Assembly: GCA_030847615.1 (NCBI GenBank)
Contig: JAUMIR010000003.1
Coordinates: forward strand, 28,022,501 to 28,086,500
Reading direction: 5' to 3'
DNA: 64,000 bases
From: Gambelia wislizenii
Lineage: Eukaryota; Chordata; Lepidosauria; Squamata; Crotaphytidae
The first letter of the stretch is position 1. Every line of letters starts with the position of its first letter. Below are positions 23,101 to 35,100 of the stretch, piece after piece. The translations under genes were made by a program, and so were the position numbers. The notes beneath the pieces are model-generated. The model was not told where the DNA came from, did not search any database, and was given only the letters and a program-made list of their open reading frames with translations.

Positions 23101-26100
23101 CAGAGGTAAGCAAGTGCCAGGGATTGGGGGTCACATTACCCTTGCCATGGGACTGTGAACAACTATACCTCCCCACCACCACTCTGCCCCGATATATTGT
23201 TGTTGTTGGGTGCTTTCAAGTTGTTTCTGAATTAGGCCGCTCTAAGGTGAACCTGTCATGAGGTTTTCTTGGCAAGATTTGTTCAGAGGGGGGCTGCTTT
23301 TGCTTTTCTCTGAGGCTGAGCGTGTGTGACTTGCCTAGGGTTACCCAGTAGGTTTCGATGGTTGAGCAGAAATTCAAACCCTGGTCTCCAGAATACTAGT
23401 CCAACACTCAAACTACTATACCACTCTAGCTATCTCCAAAATATTTATTTTTATGGATTTGTTTTGCTCCAGATTGTTCCCTGGGACCACGGGGGACCAT
23501 TTTGCCAGGTTTAATAACCCCTGCACTATTTAGGCCCAGGAAGGACCTTTACCTAACCAGAAAGTAAACTAGAAATCAATTTTTGGGGTGCTGAATAGCT
23601 GTTGGGCTGGTGCACTTTCAATAGATGCAGAAATATTTCTTTGATTTGTTGTTTCTGTCTACAGTAGAATCGGTAAAGTCCACATGTGAACTTCCAAGGC
23701 CATCTAGTGCCTCCAACCCCCCTACTTTTTTTCTGACTTTATAAACTTTTAAAAAATGCTCTCTTCACACCCTAGGGATGTGCAAACTTCCATTTTACTT
23801 CCTAGTTTAACAAAAGCTTCTCCTTGGCCTAGTGCAGCTAGAGGAGGGAAGCATAGCAAATATGCCCCCACTAGTAAAAAAATAAATTAATAAATTAATA
23901 AAACTTTGGGGGTGGGTGGGAAGATGCAGCTTTAATGTCCTACCAGGGGGCAGTTGCCTGCAGCTGATCTACAGTATGCACAACAATTGTTAATTCTGTT
24001 GATTCTCCTAGATACAGTTCTTCATGCCATACATTGTCTGACATTTTAAGTGAAGAAAACCTGATGTTTAAAAGCATTTCACTCATTCTGAAAAATAAAA
24101 TGCTTTGATGGAGGTTTTTTATTGATTCCCAAACCTGTGGTTTTCAGATTATGGCAAAGCCTTTGATTGCACAGATCATGAAAAACTATGGATCACAGTA
24201 AAACAAATGGGAGTGCCACAATATTTGATTGTCCTGCTCCATAGCCTATACTCTGGACAAGACAGCACTGGCAGGACAGAACACAGAGAAACAGAATGGT
24301 TTCTAATTGACAAGGAACTTAGAGAAGGCTGCATTTTTTTCACCGAATCTGTTTAATTTATATGCAGAACATACACTGAAAGCAGGATTAGATTCGAGGA
24401 AGGAGGAATGAAAATTGGGGGAAGGAAGATCAACAGTTTAAGATATGCAGATGCCATCATATAACTAGCAGAAAATAGGAAAGGCTTGGAATGACTACTG
24501 GTAAAATTTAATGAAGAAAGTGAAAAAGCAGGATTGCAGTTGAATGTTAAGAAGACAGAAATCATGAACATATATATCCTGCTTTGCAACAGCCACAGAG
24601 CTGTTTGGGCTGGAAGTCAACCTGAAGAAAACAGAAGTTCTTTACCAGCCTGCACCACAGGACGAACACCACCATCCCCACATTGCCGTTGGCAAATCTG
24701 TGCTCAAGTCTGTTCAGCAGTTCACCTACCTGGGAAGCATCATCTCCTCAGATGCCAAGATTGACAAAGAGATCGATCACAGATTAGCAAAGGCATATAG
24801 TGCATTTGGAAGACTTTACAAAAGAGTCTGGAGCAATAAACACCTGAGGCAAAGCACAAAAATCAGTGTGTATAGAGCCATTGTACTGTCTATTCTCCTT
24901 TATGGATCTGAAACACATGGGTCATCTATCTCCACCACCTACGACTCCTTGAACACTTTCATCAGCGCTGTCTACGCACATTCCTAAATATACACTAAAC
25001 TGACTATGTGACGAATGTTGCTGTCCTTGAGCAAGCAGGGATCACCAGCATTGACGCCATGATATTGAGAACGCAGCTGCGCTGGGCAGGACACATTTCT
25101 AGGATGGAGGACCATCGCCTCCCAAAAATACTACTCTACGGTGAACTTGCCACGGGTCAGCGTAAGAGGGGCGCTCCAAAAAAGCGATACAAAGACTCCC
25201 TGCAACAACGTCTCAGGCTCGGCCAAATTGATCACCAACAGTGGTCCGACCTGGCCTCACATCGGGAGGCATGGAGATGCACTATCCACAATGCTGCAGC
25301 CTTATTTGAGCACTCACGCCAAACTAGTCTTGAAGAGAAGCGACAATGCAGAAAGAATCACAACCCAAAAACATCACCCAAGGAGACCTTCTGCTGTGCT
25401 TTCTGCAACCAGACTTGTTTATCTCGGATTGGCCTTTTTAGTCATCAGCGCACTTGCAGAAAGCGCGGGATGAGTCCTTCCTGAATCTTCATTTGCGAAG
25501 AAAAGCCAGAGAGATATGTTTTATGTAACTTAAAAGTGGGTGATGAAGAAGACATCAAAATAGTAAAAGATTTTCTGAACCTCAGCCCAGTCATAAATCA
25601 AAGTAGAAATTGTAGTCAAAAAATCAGTAGAAGAATTAGATTTGGAAGTGCAACTGGGAAGCAACTAGCTTAGCTTCCCAAGTATGAGGATGTATCATTA
25701 AATACCAAAGTCAAACTTATCCATGCAATAGTATTTTCCATTTCTATGTGTAGTTTTGAAAGCTGAATAGTGAAGGAAGCAAACAGGAAGAAAATTAGTT
25801 CATTTAAAAGGTGGTGCTAGAGAATTGTTTTGTGGATACTATGGACTGTCAAAAAGACAAACAGATCCAAGAGCAAATCAAGCCTGAAGACTCACTAGAA
25901 CCCAAAATGACTAAACTAGTCTTTGGACACCAGACCTCACCTGGAATACTATGTCCAATTCTGGGCACCACAGTTCAAGAAGGATATTGACAAGCTGGTA
26001 CGTGTCCATAAAGGGCAACCAAAATGGTAAAAGGTTTGAAAACCATGCCCTGTGAGGAATGGCTTAGGGAGCTATATATGGTTATCCTGGAAAAGAGATG

Positions 26101-29100
26101 GTTAATAGGTGACATAATAGCCATGTTTAAATATTTGAAAGGATGTCATATTGCGGATGGAGCAAGCTTGTTTTCTGCTGCTCCAGAGACAAGAACATGG
26201 AGCAGTGGACTCAAGCTACAGGAAAGGAGATTCCACCTAAAAATTAGGAAGAACTTCCTGACTGTAAGATCTGTTCAACAGTGGAATATGCTGCCTCAGA
26301 GTGTGGTGGCGTCCCCTTTTTTGGATTTTTTCTTTTTAAACAGAGGTTGGATGGCCATCTGTTGGGAATGCTTTGATTAAGTATTCCTGCGTGGCAGGGG
26401 GTTGGGCTGGATTTCCCTTGGGTTCTTTTCCAGATTGTGATTAAGATCATCTATTTTAAGATGATATCACTCTTGGAAAACCTGATAATGATTGGCAATG
26501 TGGAAGGCAGTAGAATTGGAAGAGAAGACCATATTACAAATGGATCGACTCAATCAAGGAAGCCACAGCCTTGAGCTTGCAAATCTGAATAGGGCTATTG
26601 ATTACCTGTTCTCTCATCCATAGAGTTTCCACAAGTCAAAGCTGCCTTGATGGCAAAAAACAAACAAAACAAAAACAAAAAACAAAGTTCCTAGTTTTTG
26701 TGCTAGAAAAGTTAAAAATTTGTCTGGGGAAGACATTTTCCTACTCCCAGAATTTTTCATTTTTTCCTGGGCCTTCCCATCTCTACCTACATACAACCTT
26801 TATCTTCTTTTTCTGTTGAGCTTCTGATATTAGAACTTAATTTCAAGTACCTTCTCACCCACTGAACTTCACTTTGCATTCTTTCATAGTACTTCCATTG
26901 TTCGTGAAAAGGTTGTTATCTTTTAATAGAATTTCAGTACCATATGAGTGGTAGGTACATATGCATGCATTTACAAAAACACAACAAAGTTGTAATTGCT
27001 CTGTATGTGATAGACTCCATTTATGAAGTCAGAATGTTTTGCAGACAAAGCACAACCTTGAATATCTGTAAGTCTTCACTTCCTTTTGAGAGCCACATTA
27101 TTAACCTTTCCATATCTGTTTCCCTTTCCTCGTAATGTGAATAATAATGCTAACTTTCCTCCCTCAGAAGAGCTTGGTAAGGGTTTTAGTCATTAGTGTT
27201 CTGCTGCACTTAGCAAGATATATAGTTCTATTTAAGTGTTAAGTGTTGCTAATTGTCTTGGATCATAGCCATTAATTTCTACATCCTCTTCTGAGAGCAT
27301 TTATTGCTAGATTCTAGCTATGAGTGAGAAGTGGTTAGGATCCCTCTGTCTGTTTTCCTTCTTTAAATGGTGCTCTTCAGTTTCTCTTTCATATAATTTT
27401 TTGTTGTTGGCTTGCTGAGCAAAACGTTGATGCTACTGCTACAGGAAGGAATTATGATTTCCTAGAATGTGTTTTTTTTCTCAGCATATTGGCCAAGCTT
27501 TCAATGATAGACCACAGTTTTATGGACTGTGTAACCTGCTGCAGACCAGTATCTTTAAATTACAGTGTCTATGTGAAAGGATAATAGGGGTATCACAGAT
27601 TTTTTTCCCAGCTAGGGAGCCTGATATGAGTCCTCTTCATATGTTATATATGCTACAATTCTTTCATGATAGCCTTTGGTGTTCGTAGAGTTAAGGCCCC
27701 TTTATATATGAACAGGGCATACACTGAATGTAGGGAACAGCAAGTAATGGCAGGCTCTATCCCAGACATACTGACAGGCATTCCTGAAGTGTTCATCTGT
27801 GTTCACAATCTTAGTCATGAGGCCAAAGCCCCACCTGAGTGGCAACCTGCTTTCTCAGTATTCCAAATTGTATGTAAATCATTCTGTGTATATGGATGTA
27901 CAAATCATGTGCAGATCACATAGCAAACAACCTTGCCATTGCCCACTATCTAGTAATTTAGTTGATACGTGAAGAGATCTCTTGATCTTTTATTGTTGTA
28001 ATGGAAATACATTACAATAGCTATAGTCTCATACACCTGCCCTTTTATGAACATCTTTGCATAAATAGTCAATGAGAAAGTAAACCTGTGCCTTAATTTG
28101 AACTGCTGTAGAGTGCAAGTGGGGTGCCATGCAACTGAATGCTCCGATCCATACTATTTTTTTTAAATAGTTGCACATAGAAATCCAAATATCAAAAGGG
28201 TAGATGCTTAACTGTCTCAATGGCATGCTAATTCTATTTGTAGAAATTTATTTTTCATGGGGCAACAGTTTCTCATATGAGCCTTCACCCCAAGTTTCAA
28301 ATGATCTAGTTGAGAAGAGGTCTGCCTTCCCTCATCTGCCCATGTCTATGAGCTTTCTCAGGCTCAGTCCTTCTCAGGAGCAAACTAGAACTTACATACA
28401 AATGTGTATAGTAGAATTCTTAAAATAGGACTTCCTTTTCCTTCCCTCTCCACTATAGTCCTCTGTACCCCTTCCAGATCTGCTCTAGAGGGTCCCTTGA
28501 TCCTTACTTTTGAGCAGATTTGGTATGTATATCTGGAAGGGGTGTTTTTTTTTTCCCAACAAAGGTTTCCTACAATGTTTCACAGGTGGGTGGATATAGT
28601 TGGATAAAACTGTTCATATTTATACAGGGAGTTGCATTCTAATAACATATGGAGGTCCACATGGTTCTCATATCTTCTTTACATAAACAGTATGAGGTAA
28701 ATAGTATTATCTTTCATATTGCAGATGGGATGTGTGGGCCGGCTGAGGCTTGTCTAAGGTTACCTTGTGTATTCATGCAAGAGGCAGGGATTGATCAGGG
28801 GAATTTTCAATTCAGTGTTCAGATTTTTTAGCAATGTAATGTTACATTAAGTCTACCCTGATACATTTAGCTAGATACATCCAGTTGATGGAAGAACATA
28901 CAGTTGTCCCTCCACATTCACGGATTTGGAATTCACAGTTTTAAGTATTCACAGCTTGAAAATATTCTTTAAAAAACAATAATCCAAAAAGCAAACCTTG
29001 ATTTTGCCATCTTATATAAGGGACACCATTTTACTGTGCCATTGCATATAATGGGACTTGAGTATTCACAGATTTGGGTATTCATGGGGGGGGGGTCCTG

Positions 29101-32100
29101 GAACCAAACCCCAGCGAATGTGAAGGGACAACTGTAATTGTATTAACTGGTCTAGTACCTTAGTCTAGTGCCCTTAACTGGTCTAGTGGCAAGGTCTGTC
29201 ACCTAACCTAAGATAAGTCACATCTGTCTTGATTCCTTTATTAAATAGAAAAACACTGTCCCCAAATAGTTCCAAATAAATGAATTATTTTCTCACACTT
29301 GCATTCCTGTATTCAGAGCTTACTGCCAAGTCTTCTGCTTTGCTCTCAGTTTGGTTTGATAGCAACCAGAAAGGTAAAAATTCTATTTTTCACCTTCTCT
29401 GTTATGTTCTTTCCATTTTTGCAAGCTTTTTTGGTATTGGCATGGCAAGGGAAAAGGGAGCAGTAAAATCTCTGTTTGTTTTATAAATGTATGTAAAAAA
29501 AATAATTTTGGGTCTTTTTTGTAGACAAGCAAATGGATATCGCTGGAAGTCAGGTCAGGCTGGTGTAGGTTTACAGCCCCAGCTGTTGTCACAAAACAAA
29601 GAAAATGTTGGAAAGGTAAGGAACTGCAATAGGCTAGGTTTATTTTATTGGTTGCAGGTCTGAAAACCATTAATTGAAATATTTACCCATCTCTCTTCCC
29701 ATCCCTTTAAAACACATGGAATATTGTTCATATAGCCAGAGTGCAGCACACAGGCCCCATAGCCCCCGTGAATTGAAATGATTCCCAGTTTTGAGTTGCT
29801 TCCCATTTGAGGACGGGGGGAAAAGGCCCTCATGGGTCTAAAACTGTTTGGAGATGAAAATAGGATGAGATTTCAGCTGTGTCCCCTAGATTGGCTACTT
29901 GGAGGCCAAAAAAAAAAAAAAAAAAAAAAAGAGTGAAGGTTGGAGCAGCCCCTCTGAGGTCTAGTGAGGTAGCCCTCTAGAATTTGACCACCCCTGGAGT
30001 AAAGTGATGCAATTTTTTTCCCTAGGAGAAGTTTGCTTTGAAGCAATATTGCTGGAAGAAATTAAAACTAACCCCAAACTTGAAGAAATGTATTGCTTAA
30101 TTGTCAGTATAATACTATGCATGTCTGCTCTGAAATAGGCTGCTTGAGTTTAGTGGGGCTTACTCCCAAATAAGTATGTATTAAAGTACATACATAAAAT
30201 CTAGGATGGCGCTCATATTCAAGTTATTTTCCTTAAATGGAAATCCATTCAGAATATTTATACTCTTTGTTAAGGGCTAAACAAAATAAGTCTTCTTTTC
30301 TTTGATTGTTATTACTAGTGCTGTTTTTTGGCATTCTCCCAGGTTTTCTGCTGTTGGAATTGTAGCATAAAAGAAGAGTCCTCAAAAGTTCTTACGTGTT
30401 CCAAGAGAATTCTCTCCCCCTGCCAGAGGACACTGATCAATTATTTGAACTTGATAAAGACTATTGGTTGGCATGAATGTTTAGTAGTACTCTACAGTTG
30501 TCTCTCCATATCCACAGATTTGGTATCCATGGATTTAAGTATTCATGGCTTGAAAATATTCTTTAAAAAATAATAATCCAAAAAGCAAACTTTGATTTTG
30601 CCATCTTATATAAGGGACAACTTTTTGCTTTGCCATTGCATATAATGGGACTTGAGTATTCACGGATTTTGGTATCTATGGGAGATCCTGGAACCAAACT
30701 CCAGCAAATATGAAGGGACAACTGTATAGTTGTGTTTATGGTGGAATACTTAGTTGGATGTGTGGTTTCTTATATACTGTGTGTATTTTTGTATATATGT
30801 TTGATATATTGAAGTATTTTATATGTAATTGAGATCATGTATTGTGCCCAGCTCAGATATATGCTACTTAATTTTGTTTGTATACTTGGAGGACGGCTTC
30901 ACCACCTACATGCCTATTTTGGAATGAAACAAAATGTCTGTATAGCTAAAATAAGTTCAGAAATGGGCATAAAAATGATTGCAGCATTTTGATAAATCTA
31001 ACTGAAATATCCCCCTTCTTTTTTCTTTTTTCTTTCTTTTAAAAACAGGTTTCTTCAGGCAAAGTAAAATTAAAAGTTCTCAAAGAACAAGTTCAAGGTA
31101 ACTAGCTATACCTGGTGTAACATACACCATTATCTGCATATATAAAACACTTGAGTATGATTCTGTTTCCATTCCCATTCTGCTGATTGCCCACTTAATA
31201 AACATGTCAAGTATATGATCATTTGACACATTAATATATCCTTTCAAATGAACTATGATGGCTAATTTCCTGCCGAGAGTCCCTCCGCCACTGCCACGCA
31301 ACTGCATGTACACACACACACCATGCATGCCAGGATGCAAGAGCCCCACCATTACCCTGCAACTGCACGTATACACACACACATGCCACACAGCACACAG
31401 CATGCTACACATACACACCATGTGCGCCAGGACATCAGAGCCGCTCCACTGCTGCCATGCAACCACGCGTACACACACACCACATGCACCAGGATATACG
31501 AGCTCCTCCGCCACTGCTATGCAATTGCACATACACAAACACCACACTAAACACATATACACACCATGCTACACACATACACACACCGTGCACAGCAGGA
31601 TGCGAGAGCCCCTCTGCCACCAGCATGCAACTGCACATATACACACACCAGGCATGCCAGGACACGAGAGCACCTCTGCTGCCACCATACATTCGCACAA
31701 ACACACAAATACCCCATGCTATACACACACACACTACACTACACTCTCTCACACACACACACACAACCCACACATGGCAGGATGCAAAAGCCCCTCCTCT
31801 GCCATATTTAGAAAGGACTTGAAGTTTTCCACATGTTTCCACTCCAAGGCCCAGGAGGAAGAAACTGCTACAGATAGCTTTGAAGGCCCAGGACACAGCT
31901 ACAGACAGTGCCCAGGGCCCAAGGGGCCAGGTGGCACAGTAAGGGCAGAAGCCCCAGACATCAGACAGCACAGAAAGGTCCAAAGTCCCAGTCCCCAGGC
32001 AGCAAAGATAGGCCTGAGGCCACACAGAAAGGCCCCAGCCACACAGAAAGGCCCCAGGCCCCATGCAGCACAAAAAGCCCCCATGCAGCACAGAAAGGCC

Positions 32101-35100
32101 CCTGGTTCCGGGCCTCATCCTGCACAAAAAGGCCCTAGGCCCCAGGCAGCACAGAAAGGCCCAAGTCTCCAGGTAGCACAGAAAGGCCCCTGGCTCCAGG
32201 CCCCATCTTACACAAAAGGGCCCTAGGCCCCAGGCACCACAGGAAAGTCCAAGTCCCCAGGCAACGCAGGAAGGCCCCTGGCTCTGGGCCCCATCCTGCA
32301 CAAAAAGGCCCTAGGCGCCAGGAAGCATAAAAAAGATCCCAGGCAGCACAGAAAGGCCCCTAGCTCCAAGCCCCATCTTACAAAAAAGGGCCCTAGGCCC
32401 CAGGCATCACAGGAAAGGCCCCTGGCTCTGGGCCTCATCCTGCACAAAAAGGCCCTAGGCCCCAGACAGCACAAAAAAATCCCCAGGCAGCACAGAAAGG
32501 CCTTTGGCTCCAGGCCCTATCCTGCACAAAAAGGACTTAGGCCCCAGGCTGCACAAAAAGGCCCCAGGCAGCCCAGAAAGGCCCCAGGCCCCAGGAAGCA
32601 CAAAAAAGGCCCTAGGACACACAGAAAGTCCCCAGGCCACAGCCTGCACAAAAAGGCTCCAGGCTGCACAGAAAGGCCCCAGGAAGCACAAAAAAGGCCC
32701 CAGGTCACAGACAAAGGCCCCAGGCCACAATCTGCACAAAAGGGCCCTAGGCCCCATGCAGCACAGAAAGGCCCAAGGCAGCCTTTGAAAAGCCCCAGGC
32801 AGCACAGAAAGGTAGGACTGGAGGGAAAAGAAGAAAGAAGAGGGTGGGAGACGTATAGAAAGAAGCATTATTTTCCCCCATGCATACTTATTAAGACAGC
32901 AATGGGAGCTGGCTGAGTATTTACTTACTGCAGCTCAACAGGCAATGATGTGGCTGTAGGCCAAGGAGGTGGTACTGAAAAACACCATCAAGCTGCTGAT
33001 TGGCTGGTCAACAGAGCACTATGATTGATTGGATATGTTTCCCAAGCAGCCAATCAACAAACTGGGAAAGCAACATACCCAAGAGAATTATAGATAGATA
33101 GATAGATAGATAGATGGGAGTTTAGTACTGAAAAACTAGTAACCATGATGTATTGAAAGCATGGAACTATGTTGGGTTTTTAAGAAATCTTAGAGCAACA
33201 GTGTGGATTCGCGTTAAAATAATTAATTTGGGACTTTGCATATAGGAGCCATTCTTCTCCATGTTAAAAGCATGTCAAAGACCTAAGAAGCTATTATTAG
33301 GTATTAACCCTAACAATATTCACAACAATCTGTTTATAGAAAAGGTCCATAAGATAATGTGTACAATGGCCAAAACTATTATAAAGGATTTATTGGACTT
33401 ATACAAGTGCCCTATTATTCCATTGTAAAATTGCAAACTTAGATCTTGGTCACCTAAGTTAGAGGCTTTCCTTTAAACAGAAATGAGATCCTGTCTTCTT
33501 GTTTTCAGTTTTATTTGATACTCTGGCTAGGTTATAATCCTATTCATTTTGGTGCTGTGAATCCACTTGTGGGCCATGGTTGGTTTCAGTGTAGTAAAAC
33601 TTTACACTAGTAAAACTTTAAAGACTTTCCTTCCTGCCATCCCCTATCAATGCCATGTACCATGCTGCTTGCACTTTTGCTTCCCTTGTTTAATCTCTGC
33701 TACATTTTCCAGTTCCAGAACCGGCTAAACCTGGACATAAATTAGTGAATGTTGCAACAGCTGAAAAGCCTAAAGTTAAGGGAAAGGCATGTGGTCAGTG
33801 TGAAACAAAGGCTGCACTACTGGTAAGTAAATGGAACAGATAAATACAGTCGTCCACATTCGCGGGGGTTACGTTCTTGAGACCCCCGTGAATGTGGAAA
33901 AACCGCGAATAACAACTGCTCCCATGACACCACCCCCAGAGGGAGGGAGGCTGCGGGAGGGTGTCTGGCCAGCCTCTCCGCAAGCCTTCCTGAGGGGACT
34001 CCAGGCCTTAAAACACCCGGAGCCCGCTTAGGAAGGCAGCAGGCGGGAGAAGGCTGTGCTGCCTCTCCCCGGCCTTCCTAAGCAGATGCCGGGGCTTTGC
34101 ATCCCCAGAGCCCACTTAGAAAGGCCGGGGGAGGCAGTGGGCGGGTGGGTGAGTAGGCAGGCGGGTGGGGAGGAGGCTACGCTGCCTTTCCCTTGCCTTC
34201 CTACTCAGATGCCGGGGCTTTGGATCCCCGGAGCCCGCTTAGGAATGCCCGGGACGGCAGCGGGCGGGCGGGTGAGTAGGTGGGCGGGTGGGGAGGAGGC
34301 TGCACCGCCTCTCCCCGGCCTTCCTAAGCGGACGCGGGGCTTTGGATACCCGGAGCCTGGTTAAAACGGCTGGAGAAGGCAGCGGGCGGGTGGGTGAGTA
34401 GGCGGGAGGTGGGCGGGTGGGTGGGGTGGAGGATGCGCTGCCTCTCCCCGCCCTTCCTAAGCGGACGCCGGGGCTTTGGATCCCCGGAGCCCGCTTAGAA
34501 AGGCCAGGAAAGGCAGCGGGCGGGCGGGTGAGTAGGCGGGCGAGTGGGTGGGTGGTGGGGAGGAGGCTGCGCTGCCTCTCCCCGGCCTTCCTAAGCGGAC
34601 GCCGGGGCTTTGGATACCCGGAGCCTGGTTAAAATTGCTAGGGAAGGCAGCGGGCGGGCGGGTGAGTAGGTGGGCGACTAGTGGGTGGGTAGGGAGGAGG
34701 ATGCGCTGCCTCTCCCTGGCCTTCCTAAGTGGACGCCAGGCTTTTGGCGCCCCGGAGCCTGCTTAAAAAGGCTGGGGAAGGCAGCGGGCAGGCAGGTGCG
34801 TAGGCGGGTGGGTGGGTGGATGGGGAGGAGGATACGCTGCCTCTCCCCGGCCTTCCTAAGAGGACGCCGGGGCTTTAAAGCCCTGGAGCCCGCATAGAAA
34901 CGCCGGGGAAGGCAGCGGGCAGGTGGGTGAGTAGGCGGGCGGGCGAGTGGGCGGGAGGGCAGGTGGGGAGGAGGCTGCCCTGCTTCTCCCCGGTCTTCCT
35001 AAGTGGATGTCGGGGCTTTGGAGCCCCAGAGCCCGCTTAGGAAGGCCAGGGAAGGCAGCGGGCGGGCGGGTGAGTAGGCGGGCAAGTGGGTGGGTGGGTG

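Larger units (their letters stand above)
24139..26690 (+). mobile_element. BovB/RTE LINE, interrupted twice
   Basis: The frame [15 protein letters not shown], then [11 protein letters not shown] and [20 protein letters not shown], is BovB RT. After an insertion (24576-25512) it resumes with [15 protein letters not shown], and after a CR1 insertion (25932-26449) it continues with BovB tail sequence (TGGATCGACTCAATCAAGGA) to an A-rich end. Stops are numerous. The YADD box is changed to YADA. Confidence 0.82.
31101..33115 (+). mobile_element. Family X, copy 2, expanded with two internal arrays, at the exon 4 donor
   Basis: Head ACTAGCTATACCTGGTGTAA starts three bases after the donor GT of ZBBX exon 4. 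Tail GCAGCCAATCAACAAACTGG through ACATACCCAAGAGAATTA is followed by (GATA)n at about 33092-33114. The interior holds a CA/CCAGGATGC-rich array and an AGGCCCC/CAGCAC array. No transposase or RT is seen. Confidence 0.65.

Noticed and set aside
31255..32868. Long frames of 323 and 288 codons rich in His/Thr or Cys/Leu
   Set aside because: Low-complexity array sequence of the family-X copy; opposite strands are open too.
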